Source: Archilochus colubris
Lineage: Eukaryota > Chordata > Aves > Apodiformes > Trochilidae
DNA length: 64,000 nucleotides
NCBI GenBank assembly: GCA_023079485.1
Contig: CM041090.1
Span: 38,528,874-38,592,873, forward strand
Reading direction: 5' to 3'
Shown: piece after piece, positions 14,101 to 23,825 of the stretch
Numbering within the stretch: the first letter of the stretch is position 1
Layout: each line of letters opens with the position of its first letter
Program-made: the position numbers and the translations under genes
Notes under the pieces: generated by a model
Seen by the model: the letters and a program-made list of their open reading frames with translations, nothing else
Databases searched by the model: none
Told to the model about the DNA's origin: nothing

Positions 14101-17100
14101 TGCATTTGTGTAGCCAAATCTGCTGCGTGCAGAGGCAATGGGAAAGTCAGGATGCTGGGTCTCTGGAGCTCCTGATTTAGAGGGTGGAGTCTGGGGGAAT
14201 GAACATTGTATTTTGTTAGCAAACCACTAGTGTTTTTACAGCACAGATTTAATAAAGTTAATTTATGTCTGACTGAAAGCTGAATACCTTACAGCCCTGC
14301 ACTGTGAGTTTGCTTAGAGGCAGATACTGGAGGGTCTGTGCCTGACCCACAGCTGGCTTAAGGATGTTTCTAGGAAGACTGGTTCCTCTGAGACGTGGAG
14401 AAACACATGGAAATCAGAGGAGCAAATTCCTGACTGGCATAGCTGGGTAGCCACCCTCTCTGAAGCCATTGGGGTTAGATTTTTTTACAAAGGACAGAGT
14501 AGGAACAGAATGCTGAACTCAGGTGCTGATGCTCTGGGCCACTGCAGTTGTGCAAAGGTTCCTGTATCCTCAGGGAAGGGTTTCTCCAGGAAAACTGGGG
14601 GTTCATAGCAGACTCCATCACAGGTTGGCAGCTGCAATGCCAAGGCAGGGCATAGAAAGGGAAAAAAAAAAGGGGGAAAAGAAAAATCAAAGCAAGCTAG
14701 AATTAAGTCAGGGGTATCCCATCAAAAGGGTTCTTTCTGGAAAACATAGTTCTCAAAAAAAAACCCCCCACAAACAACATATACAAACTTCCTTTTGTTA
14801 AAATATTTCCCATTTACATTAGGGAAAATGACATTTAGCTGTTTTGTTTCAGTCACTTAGCTGTAAATGTGCCACTGAACATGACACATTTCAGCTTTGA
14901 AAGAGCTTAAGACCATCTGATAACATTTCCCTACCATGCATCTGACCTACATGAGCCACCTTCTAGAGTTCAAGCCCCTTCTTAGGGGCAGGTCAATCTG
15001 TAAGGCCACCTATCCTAAAAATATCCCACTGCTGAAATTGTGTGATGCAGTATGGGAACTGCCTGACTTCTGGAGTCTGTCAGGATGGGAGGTTTGGACA
15101 GGGAAGCCAGGTCATGGCACACAAGGGCCAAGTCCAATGATGCCCTTGGACTACAGTTGCTATGACCCCAGTGTTAAATGGGGTGGGAAGGGTAAGAAAT
15201 TCAGGCTGCCAAAAGGTGTTTCCATGTGAGGAGAACCTGTCTGGTAAATACATCTAACAGCAAAATCCATCACAATGAAAGCAGGAGGGGAAAAAATCTG
15301 AATTTTCCTTGAATAAACGTTTAGGGTTTGGAGTGAAAGTAAGTGCTGGAATCTCCCAGAATGTCAGTATGGATTTTGCTGACCCACAAGGCCAGACTTT
15401 GTTCATGGGGTCCCTACACCCAAGAAACCCCCACTTGCTCTGTTGCTTTCCATCAGACTGCCAAGTGCCAGCACAAGTGAGTCTGTCCCTGGTCTTTACA
15501 CTCAGCAAGGCCCTAGTTTGGGCAAACCCTGAATATCAAAGCATGTCAGATTTACACTGCCATGAAGGGCAATGGCACAAGAGGACAGGCAAGTTCAGCA
15601 AGAGAATGTAATGTGACTTCAGTTACATCTCTCTGCCTTTGTATCTCTGGAGCCCCACAGGGAAAACTTTGGCTCACACAAGGGGTATCCTGATGTTTTC
15701 CATCTCTCCAGCTAACAGCACAGGGCACCCTAAGGGTGTTTTGTCTCATCTGCAGCACTGGGAGCAAGGACCACAGCAGTGCCAGCAGCAGCAGCCATGA
15801 ATCACAGCAGATGCTGAGCACTGCTGCCAAAATTAACCAAAATACCTGTGGGAAGTGACTGTTTAAGATCCTTGCACCCTCCCTACTCTATACATGTGGC
15901 CTCTACATCCTCACTGTACTCTCAACAAGGACATTTTCTCTAGCTGAAGGCCACCTGAGGGATGGGTCCTAACCTGGGTGATCCAAGAAAGCCCATGGCT
16001 GAGGTAACCAGAGACCCTCACCCAAACCTTACACTCAGGCAGCAGTGAATAGCTGTGAAATCACTCAGCAGCAAACTGCCCTCCAACTGTGAGGATTTAG
16101 AGACATCAGAGCAATTGTAAAGTGCCATGGGTGCTGCAGGACCCACTCAAACCTGTGGCTGGGGAGGCAGGTTGACAAAACACATACAATGGAGCCAAAG
16201 GTCCTCGAAACAGAGACACCCAACTCCCCCCTTGCAGATGGAGGCCAGGATAAGCATCACCTGTGCTGCTGTAGCTCCAGTGTCCTTTTCCCAAGCTTCT
16301 GCCTGCTTGGCAGGGCTGGCACAGGTGAATTCATCCCCTGCCTTTGCAGACTCCTGGCTAGAGTCTATTGACAGCTGTATCTTGCCCTACATTCATCCTG
16401 CCAACAACTTGGAGGGCTGCAGCAGGAGAACAGGGTGGAAATCAAAAGGGACTTCAGCCAATCAAGTCTCCTTTAGGCCTGGGATGTCTCTGTCTTGTTC
16501 TGTTCCTGTGGCAAGCTTGTCAAAGCCTTTCCTTACCTAAGAAATATTGAAATAATATTATAATAATTCAATTGTTTATTTTATTGGTAATAATTTTAGT
16601 ACTACATAATAATGGACAATAATAAGATTGTACTAACTCTATTGTATGAGAAACAATGCTGAAACAATACAGGGTCCCAACACTTACACAGTGGCTTCCA
16701 TTAATTATTACATGAAATAATGATTCCAGTAAGGATGCAGTTTGGAAATAGCAACTTTTCCACCACTGCCTGCCAGCATTTTGTGTACCTGTCATTTTAA
16801 TCTACTTGCCCAACACAGGCTGTGATTGATGTAGCTAAGACACTTTACCCATTCAGTCTCTCACTCTGTTTTTACATGTGTTTTCTGTCATCTGCCTTCT
16901 GTTTGCCAAAAGTCTCTTGCAGCTTGTTACTCATCTCAGAGCAGTAAAGCATTTGAATAACAACTGCGGGGATCACAGCCTTTCCTGGAGGAAGATCCAA
17001 CCCTGGCAGAAATAAACCCCCCCACTGCCTCCTAGCATCAGACTTCCCTATTACCTCTGACCCTCACAGGGGTGAGAGTAGAAATCAAAATGAGGAGAGC

Positions 17101-17524
17101 ATGGAAAAGCACCTGCATAAATTCTAGCATCAGAATCAAGTTGATAATAATGACTTTACGAACTGCTTGTTCAGAACACTATTGTCACTATTTTGGTCAA
17201 AACTTGCTCCCCACCATACCTCTAGCTCTCACCTGCAGCTTGCCAAACACTGGGAAAGCTTCAGCAGTGTCATCAGCCATGAGTTCTAACAGTCTCCAGC
17301 AGAAACACAAAGATTCTCCTCTGAGGTGGTTCTCTGGCCAGACGTTTAGCCCTGAGGGGATGCCAGTACCCCCAGGCAGCAGGTGCTATGGACAACTCAA
17401 CATAGCACCACGAGGGGTATTGCTGTGTTGTGCTTGGGTAGAGAGGCATTTTTGGCACAGAGGTTGCACTCAAACCAGGATTCAGCTTTGCCACCCTGCC
17501 GAAGTCTGGAGATGTAGTGAAATG

Positions 17525-17686
17525 AGGCAACCAGGTGCCACTAATTGCCAGGGAGTGAGCATGAGCTTCCTTTTATTGGCCCCCTGGTCCTGCTCATCCG
17601 CAGTGGGGGCCCGCCCTAATTAGGCACAGGTGGGCTTGACACAAGCTCATGCTCACTCCCTGGCAATTAGTGGCACCTGGTTGCCT
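17525..17686 (-). repeat. Hairpin repeat copy A with 44-bp perfect inverted arms
   Basis: Positions 17525-17568 are the exact reverse complement of 17643-17686 (44 of 44), separated by 74 bp. Inside the loop is a second 7-bp stem (GGCCCCC at 17578 and GGGGGCC ending at 17611). Next to it, read on the minus strand, is AATAAA (17572-17577). The central part resembles a second element at 61.9 kb. An AATAAA beside a small GC hairpin is typical of a 3' processing region, for instance the R region of an LTR, so a minus-strand LTR-like or other retroelement end is possible. The family is not recognised. Confidence 0.75.
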
Positions 17687-18476
17687 TGTTACACTACATG
17701 GAGACCTCAGTCTGGCTTCAGGTTTGCCCTCAGGAGCTCCAATCACACCTCCAGGGAGGAGGGCTCAGGGGTGACCAAAACTCCTGGCAGGACATGTGTA
17801 TGCTTTGCTTTCTCCCTGTGCTGGGGCACTCAGGTCTTCCATGCCACTGCTGCTGCTCCACACTCCACACAGCCCCATTCTACCCAGTCCTTGGCAGTGG
17901 ATTAACCCCTGATCTTTCCAGTGACCTACCTTGGAGTCTGATGCATGGCTCTACTTTTTCTCTTGCCTTTTGCATTGCCAATACAAGAGAAAGGATCACC
18001 ACACAAAAGAAACAGCTGCTAGAGAGGAGGAAAGAAACTCAGCAAGTACTTTATGGCCCATTTCCATTCTTTGTTCAACAGTAGGTATGATTTAGGGCAG
18101 CCAAACTTTTGGAAATGGTTGTTTCTCTCTCTTCCCCAGCTCATGTTGCTTTCACAAGAGTAGGGGCCGGCTACAAGCAGCAGAAGATTGATGTTTTGGA
18201 GCGGGCAAGAATGCCTTAAGCCGTTCACTTGTTACACTTCTTCAGGACCACTGTGGGATATGTAAAGCTCTAGCTCCAGCTAGTGGCCACTCATGGACAG
18301 GTTCCTAACCTGGAGGAAGCTCTCGGTAGGAAATGTTGCTCTGCTGCATTAAGGTGCATGGTGCCAAAAATAACAAAGAAAATTAGAAGAGCAGGGAGCA
18401 CGCAGACTTTCACATGATGCCCATTCCAGACAGCAGGAGCTTCCTCCTCGTCTATCAAGCAACAAGACGAGATTAT
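17687..18476. other. No recognised feature
   Basis: About 0.8 kb between the hairpin repeat and the long CR1. No coding or repeat signature is recognised. Confidence 0.4.
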
Positions 18477-20238
18477 AGAATCACAGAATCATAGATTCAC
18501 AGAATCAGCTGGGTTGGAAAGGACCTCTGAGATCAAGTCCAACTCTTGATCCACTCCCACTGTGGTTAGTGCCACATCCAGTCTCTTCTTAAAAACCTCC
18601 AGGTATGGAGAATCCACCACCTCCCTGGGCAGCCCATTCCAATGACTGATCAGCCTCTCTGGAAAGAATTTCTTCCTAATATCCAACCTAAACCTCCCCT
18701 GGCAGAACTTAAGCCCATGCCCTCTTGTCTTACTCATATCTGCCTGGGAGAGGAGCCCGACCCCCCCTGGCTCCAATCTCCTTTCAGGGAGTTGGAGAGA
18801 GTGATGAGGTCTCCCCTGAGCCTCCTCTTCTCCAGCCTGAACACCCCCAGCTCCCTCAGCCCTTCCTCACAGCACTTGTGCTGGATCCCTTCACAGCCTC
18901 CTTGCTCTTCTCTGGACCTGCTCCAGCACTTCAATCTCCTTCCTGAGCTGAGGGGCCCAGAACTGGACACAGGACTCAAGCTGTGGCCTCACCAGGGCTG
19001 AGCACAGGGGCAGAATCCCTTCCCTGGACCTGCTGGCCATGCTGTTCCTGAGCCAGCCCAGGATGCCATTGGCCTTCTTGGCCACCTGGGCACACTGCTG
19101 GCTCATGTTCAGCTTCCTGTCAATCCAGACTCCCAGGTCCGTCTCTGTCTGGCTGCTCTCAGCCACTCTGTGACCAGCCTGGGCACATGGGGTTGTTGTG
19201 GACAAAGTGCAGGACCCATGTGTTGAACTTCATCCTATTGGAATCAGCCCAACTCTCCAGTCTGTCCAGGTCCCTCTGCAGAGCCCTCCTGCCTTCCAGC
19301 TGATCCACACTCCCCCCTAACCTGGTGTCATCTGTGAATTTGCTAATTGTGAACTCAATCCCCTCATCTAAATCACCAATGAAGATATTAAACAGAACAT
19401 AACCCTGCCAGCCACTGAGGTCAGGCTGACAGGCCTGGAGTTTCCTGGGTCCTCCTTTTGTCCCTTTTTGTGGATTGGTGTGACGTTCTCCAACTTCCAA
19501 TCATCTGGGACCTCCCAGTGAGCCAGGACTGTTGGTAAAAGATGGAGAGCAGCTTGGGGAGCTCTTCCCCAGCTCCCTCATCACCCTGGGGTGAATCCCA
19601 TCTGGTCCCATAGACTTGTGAGGATCCAAGTGGCTCAGCAGGTCACAAACTGTTCCCTCCAGGAACAGGAGGGACATTCAGCTTCTTAATTCTCTCTAAA
19701 AGCCCCAGAAGCAGCTGTCCTCAGGACAACCTGTCTTACTGTGGAAAACTGAGGTAAAGAAGGTGTTAAATTCCTCAGACTTTACCTCATCTTTCATAAT
19801 TATGTTTCCCCCGATGCCCAACAAAGAGTGGAGGTTTTCCTTGCCCTCCCTTTCCTTGCCTTTGGGCACACAGGGACAGTCTGCTCCTGTGCATGTAATA
19901 ATTGCTTCTTGAAGTACACCCATCCCTCCTGGACCCCTTTGTTTTCAAGGGCTGTTTCCCAGGGTACACTCTGAATCAGCCTTCTGGATAGGCTGAAATC
20001 TGCCCTCCAAAAGTCCAAAATAGAGGTTTTATTGTTGGCCCTCCTTGCATCCCTGAGTATTGAAAACTCTGTTAATTTCATGGTCATTGTGCCCCAGATG
20101 GCCTCCGATCCCACCAGCCCCTCTCTGTTTGTGAACAGAAGGTCTAGCGGGGACCCATCCCTGGTGGGTTTATTTACCAGCTGGAGCAGGAAATTGTCCT
20201 CTATATGCTCCAGGAATCCACCAGGGCCCCAGGGGTGG
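18477..20238 (-). mobile_element. CR1 LINE, long decayed copy with ORF2 remnants
   Basis: The left end shows the inverted CR1 tail (AGAATCATAGATTCACAGAATC). Minus-strand frames carry reverse transcriptase remnants in the expected order. The segment at 19159-19500 includes ISKFTDDTRLGG, which resembles the polymerase F-x-DD core, followed by LQRDLDRLESWADSN. The segment at 18891-19205 includes [18 protein letters not shown]. The segment at 18489-18776 ends with [20 protein letters not shown]. The pieces lie in different frames, so the element is dead. About 1.75 kb survives, more than any other CR1 in the window. Confidence 0.9.
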
Positions 20239-20515
20239 TGTGGAGTGTGTGTGATGGGTGTGTGGAGGGGCGTTTGTGTGTGTGGAGGGGTGTTTGTGTG
20301 TATGTGGGTGTGTTTGTGTGTGGGGGTATGTGGATGTGTGTGGGTATGTGGGGGGTTTGTGTGGGTATGGGTGTGTGTGGAGGGGTGTTTGTGTGTATGT
20401 GGGTGTGTTTGTGTACGGGGGTATGTGGATGTGTGTGGGTATGTGGGGGGTTTGTGTGGGTATGGGTGTGTGTGTGTTTGTGTGTGTGGGTCGGTGGGGG
20501 TGTTTGTGTGTGTGT
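20239..20515. repeat. GT-rich minisatellite with a 95-bp unit
   Basis: The plus strand is almost only G and T. A 95-bp unit starting TGTGGAGGGGTGTTTG at 20281 recurs at 20376 with few changes (TGTGTG to TGTACG is one). The long open frames in it (rich in C, V, G and W, or H, P and T on the other strand) are products of low complexity. Confidence 0.85.
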
Positions 20516-20743
20516 AGAATCATAGAATCATAGAATTAGCCGGGTTGGAAGGGACCTCAGAGATCATCTAGTCCAACCCTTGACCCACCGGAGCAGTTGC
20601 TAGACCATGGCACTGAGTGCCACATCCAGTCTTTTTTTAAATGTCTCCAGGGACGGAGAATCTACCACCTCCCCGGGCAGTCCATTCCATAGCCTAATCA
20701 CCCTCTCCGTGAAGAAATTCTTTCTAATATCTAACCTAAGGGT
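20516..20743 (-). mobile_element. CR1 LINE 3' fragment inserted in the GT minisatellite
   Basis: The inverted CR1 tail begins AGAATCATAGAATCATAGAAT and runs to TCTAATATCTAACCTAAG. GT-rich sequence resumes straight afterwards, so the CR1 is an insertion into a pre-existing GT tract. Confidence 0.9.
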
Positions 20744-20855
20744 GTGGGTGTGTCGGTGTATGGTTGCGTGGGTGGGTGTGTTTGTGTGTGTGGGGGGTAT
20801 GTGTGTGTATGTTAGTGTGTGGGTGTATGTGGATGTGTGTGTCGGTGTGTGTCGG
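20744..20855. repeat. GT-rich minisatellite, right part
   Basis: Continuation of the GT-rich tract beyond the CR1, with GTGTGGGTGTGTCGG-like units, grading into the CpG-rich block. Confidence 0.75.
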
Positions 20856-20858
20856 TCC

Positions 20859-20872
20859 GTTCCTATGACAAC
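20859..20872. promoter_or_regulatory. RFX X-box-like imperfect palindrome
   Basis: GTTCCTATGACAAC matches the palindromic RFX site GTTGCCATGGCAAC at 11 of 14 positions. X-boxes are known in promoters of ciliary genes. Assignment by eye only. Confidence 0.35.
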
Positions 20873-20984
20873 GCCGAGACCAATCCCGCCTTTATCGGGA
20901 GAGCTTCTACCTCCTCGCTCTCCCGCCGCTCCCCTATAGTTCCCGTAGCAAAGAGAAAGCTCCGGGAGCGTAATAGTGGGGGGG

Positions 20985-21043
20985 GAAAAAAAAAATATAT
21001 ATATATATATATTAAAAAAAAAATAAAATATATATATATATCC
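20985..21043. repeat. AT microsatellite and A-runs
   Basis: An A run, then (AT)n, an A run and a second (AT)n, inserted within the CpG-rich block. Confidence 0.85.
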
Positions 21044-21145
21044 CCGTGAGCCGAGATCTGCCGCTCCGCTGCGGTTCCGCTCAGCCCCGGAGCCGTTTTG
21101 GAATCTCCCGCCGCTGCTCCGGCACCGCCATTATCCCGCCTGCGG

Positions 21146-21157
21146 CTCTCGCGAGAG
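21146..21157. promoter_or_regulatory. CGCG element (TCTCGCGAGA)
   Basis: CTCTCGCGAGAG is a perfect 12-bp palindrome that contains TCTCGCGAGA. This motif is known from CpG-island promoters and is reported to be bound by BANP. Confidence 0.6.
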
Positions 21158-21260
21158 CTGCCGCCTGCCCCTGGGTCCCGCCGCTCCCTGTCCGCTGCCT
21201 GCGTGAGGGAACCGCGTGGCGGTCACGGCCTCGTCACGGGTGGGACTGCATAGATGTACT

Positions 21261-21790
21261 GACCGCTTACGTGTGAGCTTCAGATTGGTTTGCTAATTTA
21301 CCCAGGATTTTACAACTAACAGCGGGACTGAAGTGATTGAGAAAGCTGTGCTTTGGAAACAAATGGATTCAGGATCTATATGAAAGAAAAAAAAGAAACG
21401 TGAACAGTAAATAATATATTCCCCTTCTTAAAAAAATATCTATGAAAACATATCCCAAATGTCATCTATCCCTTTCATGGAAGTAATCTGTACAAATGAT
21501 AATGATTATTATGTACACTAATATTCTATTGGAAACCTGTGTTTAATATTCAATGCTAATTACAGCATATTAAACCCACGTCTTGGTCCACGCATCAGTT
21601 TATGATTCACATCACTGCCACAGTTTTACATCTGTCTACTTGTGCCAGGTTGTGTATGAGTATTTGCAGCCATTAGCTGGTAATAAAAAGTTGTTAAATA
21701 CATTCCTGCTGAAAAAAAAATAAATATGCAGTTGGAAGTCTTCTGCGGTAACCCCGGCCCCCTTAGAGCACACAACAACAGCAAGAAGCA
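21261..21790. other. AT-rich spacer, no recognised feature
   Basis: AT-rich sequence between the CpG island and the CR1 cluster. No coding potential is seen. Confidence 0.4.
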
Positions 21791-22262
21791 TCTTCTGAAG
21801 TGCCTGCTGACTCCACCATCCCCATGGCCAGCCCGTTCCAGCCCCTGACTCTTCTCTCAGTAAAGACATTCTTCCTCATATCCACTCTAAACCTCCCCTG
21901 GTGCCACTTCAGGCCACTTGCTCTGGTCCTGCTGTTACTGAGGTCAGTAACCACCTCCCTACAACCTCCTTTCAGGTTGCAGTGGAAAGCAAGGTCTCCT
22001 CTCAGCCTTCACTTCCAGACTCAACCTCCTTTCAGGTTGCTGTGGAAAGCAAGGTCTCCTCTCAGCCTTCTCTTCCAGACTAAGCATTCCCAATTCCCTC
22101 AGCCTCTCCTCACAGGAGAGGGTTCTCCAGACCCTTCCCCAGCTTGGTTGCTCTTCTCTGGACATGCTCCAGCATCTCAGTGTCCTTGTAGTGAGCAGCC
22201 TAGAACTGAACACAGTACTTGAGGTGCTGCACTTGAGTTAGGGCAATCCCAAGGCCCATTAG
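21791..22262 (-). mobile_element. CR1 LINE fragment, antisense
   Basis: Contains the inverted CR1 blocks: TTCTTCCTCATATCCACTC followed by AAACCTCCCCTGG, and TTGCTCTTCTCTGGACATG. The extreme 3' tail is missing. An internal 60-bp tandem duplication is listed separately. Confidence 0.85.
21961..22080. repeat. 60-bp exact tandem duplication inside a CR1
   Basis: Positions 21961-22020 and 22021-22080 are identical apart from three A-to-T differences, at unit positions 1, 21 and 51. CR1 normally carries this block once. Confidence 0.9.
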
Positions 22263-22659
22263 AGTTTGGGAGAAGGGACTGAGTACAGCCCTGAACAGAA
22301 GGACTTGGGAATTCCAGTTGATGAGAATGCTCAACATGAGCTGGTAATGTGCACTTGCAGCCCAAGCAAACAACTGGTTTTGGAAATACATCAAAAGCAG
22401 CGTGGCCAGCAGGTCAAGGGAAGTGATTCTTCCCCTCAACTTCCCCCTGGTCAGACCCCACCTGGAGAGCTGAGCCCAGTTTAAGGGCTGTTTAAACAGG
22501 AAAGCACATGGAGCCCTTGGAGTGAGTCCAGAGGAAGGCCACGAAGATGATCTAAGGGCTAGGGCACCTAGAGAGTTAAGGTTGTTCAGTCTGGAGAAAA
22601 GAAGGCTCCCAGGAGACATTATTGCAACATTTCAAAACTTACAGGGGGACAGTCAGAAA
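22263..22659 (+). mobile_element. CR1 LINE fragment, sense
   Basis: The plus-strand translation from 22266 includes QKDLGIPVDENAQHELVMCT, a usual CR1 reverse transcriptase C-terminal stretch. It continues to the TTGTTCAGTCTGGAGAA block and stops where the next CR1 begins. Confidence 0.85.
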
Positions 22660-22895
22660 AATCATAGAATGGCTTAGGTTGGAAGGGACCTTAGATCAGG
22701 TACTCCAACCTCCCTGCCATGGGCAGGGATGCTTCTCATCTAAACAAGGTTGCTCAAGGCCTCATCCAACCTGGCCTTGAGCACTTCCAGGGAGAAAGCA
22801 TCCACAACTTCTCTGGGCAATCTGTTCTAGAGTCTCACCACCCTCATACTGAAGAACATCTTCCTAATATCCAATCTACCCGGTTGCCACAGCGC
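22660..22895 (-). mobile_element. CR1 LINE 3' fragment, antisense
   Basis: Starts AATCATAGAATGGCTTAGG and runs through GGGCAATCTGTTCTAGAG to CTTCCTAATATCCAATC, the inverted CR1 tail. Confidence 0.9.
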
Positions 22896-23203
22896 AGTTC
22901 TCTGGCCACATCCTAACACACACTGGCCTCTGCCCACCTGCTGATGCTCAGAATGTCTGGGTCACCATGCCTCACCCCAAACATCATCTCAGTCCGGAGA
23001 GCAGGAGTTCTTCCCACTGTCCCAGTGCAGATGGGGCAGTCTTCGTTACAAATTCAGTGAAAGCAGAGGCCACCACCACATCAGCTCTCCTGCAGACTGC
23101 TCTCTGGCTCTGTCACAGATGAGCAGTCAGCACTGACACCTTCGTTCCCCAACAAAGTGATGCACAGACACTCAACAGACACAGCATTTGTTCAAACAGG
23201 CCA

Positions 23204-23209
23204 TTTATT
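23204..23209 (-). terminator. PolyA signal of the ITPRIPL1-like gene
   Basis: TTTATT on the plus strand is AATAAA on the minus strand, about 620 bp beyond the stop codon. It is the nearest canonical signal I see and implies a 3'UTR of roughly 0.6 kb. Confidence 0.5.
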
Positions 23210-23825
23210 GGCAAATTTGCACAGGGTAAAGCTCCCAGAAGCAACAGACTCTCTGGAGGAGGTGGAGGCGATCACTGCCCAGCTGGTGACAGGAGTCTGT
23301 TGGTAGGAGTAGGACTCTCTTGAAAAGGGAGGGCAGTCACCATCCATGTGGTGACAGGAGTCTCTCTCACAAGCCTCTTTTCAACAGCCTCTTCAGCTGC
23401 ATTGGCTCTGACTCCCCACAGAGGCTTTTGCTGAGGAGGAAAGGTGTGGCAGCAATTCCCACTCCTGACAGAGCAGCGCATTCTCAGTGTCCTGTGCGCA
23501 CATCAGCGGTGACTCTCACTTGGTCCATGCCCAGCTGGACCTGCCAGCAAGAATTTCTGGGCCCATGTGAAATGCCATCCTGGTGGCAGCCAGCACAAGG
23601 GCAAAGCAGGAGGAAAATTATCCTCGTCACTAGTGTAGTCATCACCAGCTGCTGTGCTGGGCAGTCTGTCCAGAGGAGAATGCTGCCACTCTTGGTGGAG
23701 GGCTGCTGTGCCAAATTCTCCCTTCCCTTTCCCTGTCCTGCATCTTTCCCTCTTTTTCCTACAGTCTGAGGTCTGCAGTCTGAGGTCTGCCTCACAAACA
23801 CAGCTATGTGGGTGCAGACCTCTTG

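Larger units (their letters stand above)
3553..17524. other. Long gene-poor interval
   Basis: About 14 kb with no gene or large mobile element that I can recognise. It holds simple AT-rich stretches, a TTTA microsatellite near 7.95 kb, an AT palindrome at 8.1 kb and short homopolymers (for example a C run near 9690). The open frames are short, overlap each other and have no domain signature. Confidence 0.5.
20850..21260. promoter_or_regulatory. Orphan CpG island, probable promoter
   Basis: About 400 bp dense in CpG, in contrast to CpG-poor flanks, and split by an AT microsatellite at 20985-21043. It carries a CCAAT motif (about 20879), an RFX X-box-like palindrome (20859-20872) and a perfect TCTCGCGAGA palindrome (21147-21156). 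These are usual components of vertebrate housekeeping promoters. No coding exon is recognised beside it. The ITPRIPL1-like gene has its own TATA promoter 4.5 kb away. It may drive a noncoding RNA or a gene whose first exon is here and whose coding part lies elsewhere. Confidence 0.6.

Noticed and set aside
18891..19500. Minus-strand reverse transcriptase frames as an active gene
   Set aside because: The reverse transcriptase parts lie in different frames with stops between them. It is a dead CR1.
20170..20533. Frames of about 100-160 codons rich in Cys/Val/Gly or His/Pro/Thr
   Set aside because: They come from the GT-rich minisatellite.
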